The notes under the pieces: generated by a model
Databases searched by the model: none
The model's input: only the letters and a program-made list of their open reading frames with translations
Told to the model about the DNA's origin: nothing
From: Sphingomonadales bacterium
GTDB taxonomy: Bacteria > Pseudomonadota > Alphaproteobacteria > Sphingomonadales > Sphingomonadaceae
Direction of reading: 5' to 3'
DNA: 64,000 nucleotides
Assembly: GCA_027488785.1 (NCBI GenBank)
Contig: JAIYAY010000018.1
Span: 124,001-188,000 of the forward strand
Part shown: piece after piece, positions 1-6,269 of the stretch
How the letters are laid out: each line of letters starts with the position of its first letter
Position numbering within the stretch: the stretch's first letter is position 1
Position numbers and translations under genes: made by a program

Positions 1-107
1 AGGTAGCGACAGGTTCATGACGTAAGGGATGAACGTAAAAAGTCTGATGGGTGACAATCTTTCACCTGAACAAGCTGTTTCTCCCGAATAATCAGAAAGG
101 TCGTAAT

Positions 108-635
108 ATGACGTCCACCGCGGCGATGTTTGATGTAGGCGATTATGTGGTATATCCTAAGCATGGGGTTGGCCGCGTAATTGAACTTCAGGATTCCGAA
201 ATCGCAGGGATGCAGCTTCAGCTTTATGTCCTGCGTTTTGAAAAAGAAAAAATGACGCTTCGCGTGCCTTTTAACAAGGCCGAAGGCGTTGGCATGCGCA
301 AGCTTTCAAGCGACAAAACGCTGAAGGAAGCGATGCACACCTTGACCGGAAAGCCCAAGGTAAAGCGCACCATGTGGTCACGTCGTGCGCAAGAATATGA
401 AGCGAAGATCAACTCGGGCGATCTTGTATCGATCGCCGAAGTGACCCGCGACCTTTTCCGTCCCGACGATCAGCCCGAACAAAGCTATTCCGAGCGGCAG
501 ATTTTTGAAGCCGCATCCAGCCGTCTGGCGCGCGAGCTTGCCGCCATGGAAAAGACCGATGAAAAAGCGGCGCTCCAAAAAATTCTCGTCATCTTGAATG
601 AGGCGGCACCCCAATATTATGAGAAAGCGGAATAA
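108..635 (+). CDS. carD: CarD family transcriptional regulator
   Basis: RNA polymerase-binding regulator of the CarD/CdnL family, which stabilises open promoter complexes, chiefly at rRNA and housekeeping promoters. The N-terminal Tudor-like RNAP-interaction domain is plain at residues 7-70 (FDVGDYVVYPKHGVG, then LRFEKEKMTLRVP), followed by the helical DNA-binding half with a conserved MWSRRAQEYEAKI stretch. The 175-residue length is usual for the family. I chose ATG 108 because GAAAGG lies 7 bases upstream; an in-frame start at 51 would add 19 residues without family similarity. A strong terminator follows, so it is probably a single-gene unit. The first 107 bases contain no gene I can name. 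Confidence 0.93.
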   Translation: MTSTAAMFDVGDYVVYPKHGVGRVIELQDSEIAGMQLQLYVLRFEKEKMTLRVPFNKAEGVGMRKLSSDKTLKEAMHTLTGKPKVKRTMWSRRAQEYEAKINSGDLVSIAEVTRDLFRPDDQPEQSYSERQIFEAASSRLARELAAMEKTDEKAALQKILVILNEAAPQYYEKAE

Positions 636-658
636 GTTCCGCTGATCGCAAAATCTGA

Positions 659-686
659 AGGGCGCTGGAAACGGCGCCCTTTTTTT
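659..686 (+). terminator. Rho-independent terminator of carD
   Basis: A perfect 7-bp stem (AGGGCGC at 659-665, GCGCCCT at 674-680) with an 8-base loop runs directly into seven T residues. It begins 23 bases after the carD stop codon and is the best intrinsic terminator seen in the window. Confidence 0.9.
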
Positions 687-749
687 GTTGCCGCACTACC
701 GCGTAACGCCCAGCCTGACAGTCAAGTTCCTGAGATGCTATGCGACAAT

Positions 750-1094
750 ATGGCTAAAGTAATTGTCTGGTATGACGGGGAGTGTCCTCTGTGCATTCGT
801 GAGATTGCGTTGATGCGCCGGCTCGACGCGCGGGGCGCTATCGACTTTCGGGATATAACGTCTGCAGATGCGGTGTGCCCGCTTGACCGTCAATTGATGC
901 TCGCGCGCTTCCATGCCAGCGAAGACGGCGTCATCTTATCTGGCGCGGCTGCCTTCGCCGCCATGTGGCGGGTCATCCCCTTATTAAAACCCCTTGGCTT
1001 TATCGCCCGCAATCGGCTTGTTCTTCAACTACTCGAACGGCTCTACAACCACTTCCTGATCATCAGGCCACGCCTGCAAAAGTTACTGGGCTGA
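750..1094 (+). CDS. DCC family thiol-disulfide oxidoreductase (DUF393)
   Basis: Small protein of the DCC (DUF393) family, named for its conserved N-terminal YDGxCPLC motif, seen here as YDGECPLC within the first 15 residues. The two cysteines form a thioredoxin-like redox pair; the physiological partner is not known. The 114-residue length is normal. ATG 750 matches where relatives begin; ATG 735 is in frame and possible, and neither has a clear ribosome site. The stop is 2 bases before the photolyase-like start, so the two are almost certainly co-transcribed, which suggests a linked redox role, though that is inference. Confidence 0.8.
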   Translation: MAKVIVWYDGECPLCIREIALMRRLDARGAIDFRDITSADAVCPLDRQLMLARFHASEDGVILSGAAAFAAMWRVIPLLKPLGFIARNRLVLQLLERLYNHFLIIRPRLQKLLG

Positions 1095-1096
1095 AT

Positions 1097-2296
1097 ATGA
1101 TCCGCGACTCCTTCCCCGCAACACGGGAGGCTGCGCTGCTGCGTCTCACCCAGTTTGCGCCGCGCGCTGGCCAAGCTTATGCCTCAGGCCGCAATACTGA
1201 CCCCGGGCCAGATCAAGCGGGCGCTGTGTCCAAGCTTTCACCATATCTGCGCTATCGCATGATAACCGAACAAGAAGTCGTGGGGACTACGCTTGGTCAC
1301 CACAGCCTGCCCGCTGCCGAAAAATATGTGCAAGAAGTCCTTTGGCGCACCTATTGGAAGGGCTGGCTTGAGATGCGACCGTCCATATGGACGCAATATC
1401 TGCAAGAGCGCGACCGACACCGTGACAGCTTCCCCAACATCCGCGCAATCCGCAGTGCGGAGGACGGCGAGACTGGCATCGAAGGGTTTGATGACTGGGC
1501 GCGCGAATTGGTGGAGAGTGGTTATTTGCACAATCATGCCAGAATGTGGTTTGCCTCCATCTGGATATTCACCCTGCGCCTGCCATGGACCTTGGGCGCT
1601 GACTTTTTCCTCCGACATTTGGTGGATGCGGATGCCGCGAGCAATACATTGTCCTGGCGCTGGGTCGCTGGCTTGCAAACAGTAGGCAAGGCCTATCTTG
1701 CAACCAGCGATAACATCGCCCGTTTTACAAATGGCCGATTTGCGCCAAAAGGCCTGGCGACCATTGCGACCATTCCAACCGAGATGCCGGTATGTGCCCC
1801 ACAGCCGTTACCGCAAGTTGGGTACTTCGACCCGCAAAAACCAGCCTTTCTGCTGGTTACGCGAGAAGATTTGCACCCCGAATCCTTCTTTGGTGCATCT
1901 ACGAAAATCAAAGGTGTAGGCACATTGTTCGATCCTGAAACCTTGTGGGGTGACAATGCCCGTTCCTTTATCGCGGGGGCAATAAATGACGCCGCCGATC
2001 GTGTTGGTAACAATTTCAAATGCCCAACGAAATTGCTTAACAGTTTGGATGCTGCAAGCTTGATAGGCCAAGCCCGCGAAGCAGGCGCAGAGCAGATTAT
2101 CACCTCTTATGCACCTGTTGGCCCGGTGGCGGATGCCTTGGCCCGCATAGCGCCTTCATTGGCATTAGAGGGGATCCCTCTTGTTCAAATTCGGCGTGCC
2201 TGGGACGAACGTTTCTGGCCGCACGCAACCAAAGGTTTCTTTCCGTTCAAGGAATGCATTCCAAAAATATTGAAGGACACGGGTCTTTCAAGCTAA
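1097..2296 (+). CDS. Photolyase/cryptochrome-like FAD protein with permuted domains
   Basis: The N-terminal half matches the FAD-binding domain of class I photolyases: SKLSPYLRYR near residue 45, EVLWRTYWKGW near 82, GYLHNHARMW near 139 and ASNTLSWRW near 184, the same order as in E. coli PhrB (GWMHNRLRM, ANNGGWQW). The usual N-terminal antenna domain is absent. Instead residues about 245-395 look like that Rossmann domain: a beta strand (FLLVTREDL), a helix-strand pair (AGAEQIITSY), and KGFFPFKE, resembling the KVFTPFK end of the antenna domain. This implies a circular permutation. DNA repair versus light sensing cannot be decided from sequence. ATG 1097 follows the upstream gene by 2 bases. 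Confidence 0.75.
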   Translation: MIRDSFPATREAALLRLTQFAPRAGQAYASGRNTDPGPDQAGAVSKLSPYLRYRMITEQEVVGTTLGHHSLPAAEKYVQEVLWRTYWKGWLEMRPSIWTQYLQERDRHRDSFPNIRAIRSAEDGETGIEGFDDWARELVESGYLHNHARMWFASIWIFTLRLPWTLGADFFLRHLVDADAASNTLSWRWVAGLQTVGKAYLATSDNIARFTNGRFAPKGLATIATIPTEMPVCAPQPLPQVGYFDPQKPAFLLVTREDLHPESFFGASTKIKGVGTLFDPETLWGDNARSFIAGAINDAADRVGNNFKCPTKLLNSLDAASLIGQAREAGAEQIITSYAPVGPVADALARIAPSLALEGIPLVQIRRAWDERFWPHATKGFFPFKECIPKILKDTGLSS

Positions 2297-2305
2297 GTTG
2301 CAAAA

Positions 2306-2324
2306 ATGGCTTGTGCGAAGCCAT
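2306..2324 (+). other. Short intergenic hairpin
   Basis: A perfect 7-bp inverted repeat (ATGGCTT, loop GTGCG, AAGCCAT) lies 10 bases after the photolyase-like stop. There is no T tract, so it is not a classical terminator. It may stabilise the mRNA end or separate the two transcripts. Confidence 0.35.
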
Positions 2325-2367
2325 CCCGCGCATATTGTCGGGGCAGCATACACAAGGAGAGCATTTC

Positions 2368-2445
2368 ATGGCTCAAACCATATGTTTTTTGGTACAGTTT
2401 AGGCGGCATCATTTGCGCCTGAAACACGGCTTCAAATCCGCATGA
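2368..2445 (+). CDS. Possible 25-residue leader ORF
   Basis: A 25-codon reading frame begins at ATG 2368 behind a good AAGGAGA ribosome site at 2354-2360. Its stop TGA overlaps the ATG of the methyltransferase (ATGA at 2442-2445), so it may serve as a translational coupler. The peptide is basic and arginine/histidine-rich (RRHHLRLKH). I recognise no family. The ribosome site is better than any directly before the methyltransferase, which is the main support for translation. Confidence 0.4.
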   Translation: MAQTICFLVQFRRHHLRLKHGFKSA

Positions 2446-3092
2446 ACAATTGGTGGGATCGGAATGTCGTTCCGCGATTAATCGGCTGCGCCTGCACGCA
2501 ACCCGCAGTGATGCGTGATAGGGCCAAAGTTGTGCCGCACGCTTCTGGCGATGTTCTTGAACTGGGTTGCGGCGCGCCAAACCTAGATTTTTATGATTGG
2601 GACATTGTCCATTCGCTATCTGGCATTGATCCGTCCGCAGAATTGCTTGCACGTGCAACACGTGCGTTGGAAAGCAAGGGCCTGAGAGCAAATTTTATGC
2701 CGGGGGTTGCTGAGGCACTTCCTTTTGCCAATGCCAGCTTCGATACGGTCGTGACGACTTTCACGCTCTGTTCGGTGCAAAACCCGTATTTGGCATTGTC
2801 GGAGGCAAAGCGCGTGCTCCGGCCGAACGGGCGCTTGCTGTTCGTCGAACATGGCCGTGCGCCGGATCCATCAGCCGCCGCATGGCAAAAGCGTATCGAA
2901 CCAGTCTGGAAACGGATTGCGGGTGGTTGCCATTTAACCCGGCCTGTAACGCAAGCCATATCGGACGCTGGATTTGTGTGTCATGCGCCGCAAGGACATT
3001 ATATGAAGCGGACGCCGAAATGGCTTGGCTGGGTTGAATGGGGTGAGGCACGATTAGCCAAAGCGGACGCTTTTTCACCAAACAGTCCATAG
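2442..3092 (+). CDS. Class I SAM-dependent methyltransferase
   Basis: Methyltransferase of the UbiE/METTL7-like group. The SAM-binding motif I is VLELGCG at residues 38-44, motif II acidic loop follows at GIDPS, and the central DTVVTTFTLCSV segment and post-motif FVEHGR are all typical. The 216-residue length and lack of a membrane segment fit a soluble enzyme. The substrate cannot be read from sequence. The start ATG overlaps the stop of the short leader frame, indicating translational coupling. It sits between a photolyase-like gene and a DUF192 lipoprotein, which gives no pathway clue. Confidence 0.8.
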   Translation: MNNWWDRNVVPRLIGCACTQPAVMRDRAKVVPHASGDVLELGCGAPNLDFYDWDIVHSLSGIDPSAELLARATRALESKGLRANFMPGVAEALPFANASFDTVVTTFTLCSVQNPYLALSEAKRVLRPNGRLLFVEHGRAPDPSAAAWQKRIEPVWKRIAGGCHLTRPVTQAISDAGFVCHAPQGHYMKRTPKWLGWVEWGEARLAKADAFSPNSP

Positions 3093-3136
3093 ACGCTGCC
3101 ATCCGTCGTGCAGGGATCAAAAAAGGAATATCGTTA

Positions 3137-3649
3137 ATGACTTTTAGCCAGTTCAGTCGCTGCAGCGCTTTCGCCATCGCCTTGTCGCTCACAGCCTGTA
3201 ACATGCCAGCCAATGGTGAAAGCCCAGTAGCGGGTTGCACGCCAGGCGCGGCGGCAGGCCAGTCGCCAGCAGGGTTACAGCAAGTGACCTTATGCGTGAC
3301 CAGCGCCGCCAAAACGCATAGCTTCACCGTTGAGGCTGCAAGAACATCGGCAGAGCAAGCCAAGGGGCTTATGTTCCGGACGGAACTCGCCGACAATGCA
3401 GGCATGGTTTTTCCCTTTCCAGAACCACGTGTCGCAAGTTTCTGGATGAAAAACACTGTGATACCTTTGGACATCATCTTCATACGTGCTGATGGCACGA
3501 TTGAAAGTATCGCCGCCAACACGGTCCCTTATTCCACCACGCCCGTTGTGGCGGGCGAACCGGTCGTTGCAGTGCTGGAATTGCGCGGGGGTCTCGCGGC
3601 TGAGCTAGGCATCGTCGCCGGCGACAAGGTGCAATGGGCAACCAAATAA
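3137..3649 (+). CDS. DUF192 family lipoprotein
   Basis: A 170-residue exported protein. A signal peptide ends in a lipobox LTAC with Cys21 as the predicted acylated residue, followed by a Gly/Pro/Ala-rich linker. The DUF192 domain fills residues about 60-170, with its signature RTELADNAGMVFPF and SFWMKNTVIPLDIIF, ending in the conserved AELGIVAGDKV. DUF192 proteins are widespread and of unknown function. An AGGA ribosome site precedes ATG 3137. It is followed 40 bases later by the NDUFA12 gene. Confidence 0.88.
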   Translation: MTFSQFSRCSAFAIALSLTACNMPANGESPVAGCTPGAAAGQSPAGLQQVTLCVTSAAKTHSFTVEAARTSAEQAKGLMFRTELADNAGMVFPFPEPRVASFWMKNTVIPLDIIFIRADGTIESIAANTVPYSTTPVVAGEPVVAVLELRGGLAAELGIVAGDKVQWATK

Positions 3650-3689
3650 GGATTGCGCGGAATCATGCTTGGTCCTAATCGCGTGAACC

Positions 3690-4076
3690 ATGGGTATTTT
3701 AAGTAAAATCTTCACTTGGTGGGACGGCGCCACGATTGGCACGTCAATCTACAGCTGGCGCAAAGGCAAAGCTGTGGGCACTGACGCCTTAGGCAATCGA
3801 TATTATCAATCATCCGACGGCAAAAGGCGTTGGGTGATCTATAATGGTCCCAATGACGCAAGCCGCGTGTCACCCGATTGGCATGGCTGGCTGCATGGTA
3901 CACATGATGGTGACCCGGAGAGCTATTTGCCACCACATCGTGGTTATGAAACCGCGGCCGTGCCCAATCTGACCGGAACAGACTCGGCCTATCGTCCGGC
4001 AGGTTCGATTGAGCGTGGTGGCCACCGTGCACGCGCAACGGGTGATTATGAGGCGTGGAGTCCAGACGCATCATGA
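3690..4076 (+). CDS. NADH:ubiquinone oxidoreductase subunit NDUFA12
   Basis: Accessory subunit of respiratory complex I, the bacterial counterpart of mitochondrial NDUFA12 (17.2 kDa subunit), found in alphaproteobacteria. The family signature is visible: WWDGATIGTS at the start, VGTDALGNRYYQ near residue 30, RRWVIYNG, and SPDWHGWLHGTHD in the centre. The 128 residues match the family. As in many alphaproteobacteria it lies away from the nuo operon. Its stop codon overlaps the start of the DUF2155 gene (ATGA at 4073-4076), so the two are translationally coupled. Confidence 0.92.
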   Translation: MGILSKIFTWWDGATIGTSIYSWRKGKAVGTDALGNRYYQSSDGKRRWVIYNGPNDASRVSPDWHGWLHGTHDGDPESYLPPHRGYETAAVPNLTGTDSAYRPAGSIERGGHRARATGDYEAWSPDAS

Positions 4077-4696
4077 TCCGCTCCCGCGGCTTCATATTGT
4101 TGCCTTTATTGGCAACGCTTGCCGCATGCGGTTCTTCAGAGAATGACGCGCTTGCGCCCGCGAAATCGGGCGAAGCGATCTCCACAAACGACAAAATTGT
4201 TGCCATGTCAGGTGCAACCATTGGCACGCCAATGGCCGAACGCATTGCCGTACTTGGTCTATTGAACAAGCGAAACGGTCAAACGCGGGACGTTGAACTC
4301 AAACCTGGCGAAGCTATTCGCTTTGACAAAGTGGGCATCCGGCTCAGGGCTTGCGAGAAAACCGCGCCATGGGAAACCCGACCTGACGAAGGTGCATTTG
4401 TGCAGTTGCTCGTGAAGGAGCGCCCCTCCGGCACGACCGAGGCCGAAAGATGGCGTAATGTTTTTTCAGGTTGGTTGTTTAAGGAAAATCCTGCAGCCAA
4501 TGTTGTTGAGCACCCGATTTACGATGTGTGGGTCAAGGCTTGCAAAATGCGCTTCCCCGGCGAAGAGACACCTTTGAAGGAGAAATCTTCTGAAGAGGCT
4601 CCTGCTGAGGATCCAGCGGCCATAGAGCCGTCCAGCGCGCCCCAGTCGCCTCCTGCACCGGCAGCAGCCGAGGAAGCACGTCCCGACGATGCCTGA
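4073..4696 (+). CDS. DUF2155 domain lipoprotein
   Basis: A 207-residue lipoprotein with a signal peptide ending LAAC (Cys19). The DUF2155 core spans residues about 85-165, with [40 protein letters not shown] and two conserved cysteines. Function is unknown; it neighbours complex I NDUFA12 genes in many alphaproteobacteria. The last 40 residues are low-complexity Glu/Pro/Ala. I chose ATG 4073, overlapping the NDUFA12 stop, over the upstream in-frame GTG 4055. The 3' 178 bases overlap aat on the opposite strand, and the low-complexity tail lies exactly in this overlap. Confidence 0.88.
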   Translation: MIRSRGFILLPLLATLAACGSSENDALAPAKSGEAISTNDKIVAMSGATIGTPMAERIAVLGLLNKRNGQTRDVELKPGEAIRFDKVGIRLRACEKTAPWETRPDEGAFVQLLVKERPSGTTEAERWRNVFSGWLFKENPAANVVEHPIYDVWVKACKMRFPGEETPLKEKSSEEAPAEDPAAIEPSSAPQSPPAPAAAEEARPDDA

Positions 4697-5274
4697 TCGG
4701 CTCTTGCCAATGCGGCGGCCAGTAACTTGAGATAAGCCGCTTGGGTCATCTCAACTGCGCCTAGGCTGGCCAAATGGTCGGTCATGAACTGGCAATCGAG
4801 CAATTCAAACCCGCCAAGTCGAAGCCGTGCAACCAGCCATGCCATAGCAACCTTCGACGCGTCGGTTTCGCGTGAAAACATGCTTTCCCCAAAAAATGCG
4901 CGCCCAAGGGCAAGCCCGTACAACCCACCCACAAGTCGGTCTCCCAACCAGCATTCGATGCTGTGGGCATGACCTTGTTGGTGTAAGCGGCAGAAAGCCT
5001 CTTCGATATCCGGATTAATCCAAGTATCCCTTCGGTCCACTTGCGACTCGGCACAAGTGGCAATGACCTGCGCAAAAGCCTTGTCTGCGGTGACGACAAA
5101 CCGATCCTGCCGGATAGCTTTGGCAAGCGACTTTGACACGCGAAAGCCATTGAGCGGCATGATCGCCCGAAACTCCGGCTCAATCCAAAAGATATCGGGA
5201 TCATCACGGGCGTCAGACATCGGGAATATGCCATTGGCGTAGGCCTGGAGCAGTAAATCCAGATCGATGGGCAA
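4519..5274 (-). CDS. aat: Leucyl/phenylalanyl-tRNA--protein transferase
   Basis: N-end rule enzyme that transfers Leu or Phe from tRNA to proteins with N-terminal Lys or Arg, marking them for ClpAP. Conserved blocks are all present: [14 protein letters not shown] at residues 8-21, [55 protein letters not shown] and [16 protein letters not shown]. The domain ends near residue 190; a Ser/Ala/Gly-rich linker then leads to a [13 protein letters not shown] tail that resembles the ends of sphingomonad homologues. The tail is antisense to the end of the DUF2155 gene. It diverges from purC across about 150 bases. Confidence 0.93.
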   Translation of the reverse strand: MPIDLDLLLQAYANGIFPMSDARDDPDIFWIEPEFRAIMPLNGFRVSKSLAKAIRQDRFVVTADKAFAQVIATCAESQVDRRDTWINPDIEEAFCRLHQQGHAHSIECWLGDRLVGGLYGLALGRAFFGESMFSRETDASKVAMAWLVARLRLGGFELLDCQFMTDHLASLGAVEMTQAAYLKLLAAALARADQASSGRASSAAAGAGGDWGALDGSMAAGSSAGASSEDFSFKGVSSPGKRILQALTHTS

Positions 5275-5427
5275 ATGATGTCCTTTCGCTTCCGTCCTAT
5301 TTGCCTATCTCGAATTGCGCCGACGCATGCAATGGATTATAGCGTATGCCTCGCCCCGGCAGAGTTAGGCTTATCAATAGCCATCTCCACCGGGGCGCAT
5401 CATTTCAAGCAAAGTCAGGGACCGCAT

Positions 5428-6207
5428 ATGACCCGCCGCCGCAAAATATACGAAGGCAAGGCCAAGATTCTTTATGAAGGTCCTGAACCCGGCACGTTAA
5501 TCCAATATTTCAAGGATGACGCAACGGCCTTCAACGCCCAAAAAAAGGGTACAATTTCGGGCAAAGGCGTCATCAACAATCGCGTGTCTGAGCATGTCTT
5601 TACACGTCTGAGCCATATCGGCATCCCGACGCACTTTATTCGCCGCCTCAATATGCGCGAACAGTTGATCCGTCAGGTTGAGATTGTTCCGATTGAGGTC
5701 ATCGTGCGTAATGTGGCCGCGGGCACCTTGTCCAAACGCCTTGGCATCGAAGAGGGCACGCCGCTTCCGCATACCCTGCTGGAATATTGCTACAAGGATG
5801 ATAGCCTAGGCGATCCATTGGTCGCAGAGGAGCATATCGCCTGCTTTGGTTGGGCAACGCAGGAAGAAATGCAGGATATTTCGTCCATGGCAATCCGCAT
5901 CAATGACTTCATGTGTGGTATGTTTGCAGCCATCGGCATCCGGCTTGTGGACTTTAAACTTGAGTTTGGGCGCCTGTTCGATGGTGATTTTTCGCGAATC
6001 ATCTTAGCCGACGAAATCAGTCCCGATGGTTGCCGCTTGTGGGATATTGAAACCGGCGAGAAACTCGACAAGGACCGGTTCCGCCGTGACCTTGGCGGCG
6101 AAGCAGAAGCCTATCAAGAAGTCGCCCGCAGACTTGGCCTGATGCCAGACGAAAGCGAAGGGGCTGTCCTCGATATGGTCAGCCATCGATTACGCAAAGG
6201 AAAGTAG
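5428..6207 (+). CDS. purC: Phosphoribosylaminoimidazole-succinocarboxamide synthase
   Basis: SAICAR synthetase of purine biosynthesis: joins aspartate to CAIR using ATP. Typical motifs are [14 protein letters not shown] at the N-terminus (ATP loop), the two family signatures [16 protein letters not shown]-like and LVDFKLEFG, and [15 protein letters not shown]. At 259 residues it is normal for alphaproteobacteria. ATG 5428 starts just before the conserved [13 protein letters not shown]; an open frame continues 51 codons upstream but that stretch is unlike PurC. It stands alone here, without purS or purQ downstream. Confidence 0.96.
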   Translation: MTRRRKIYEGKAKILYEGPEPGTLIQYFKDDATAFNAQKKGTISGKGVINNRVSEHVFTRLSHIGIPTHFIRRLNMREQLIRQVEIVPIEVIVRNVAAGTLSKRLGIEEGTPLPHTLLEYCYKDDSLGDPLVAEEHIACFGWATQEEMQDISSMAIRINDFMCGMFAAIGIRLVDFKLEFGRLFDGDFSRIILADEISPDGCRLWDIETGEKLDKDRFRRDLGGEAEAYQEVARRLGLMPDESEGAVLDMVSHRLRKGK

Positions 6208-6269
6208 ATCAACAATTTACACAACAATAGATTGCCGTTTCCTAACTTCTACGGAAGAAAACTAAGCGT

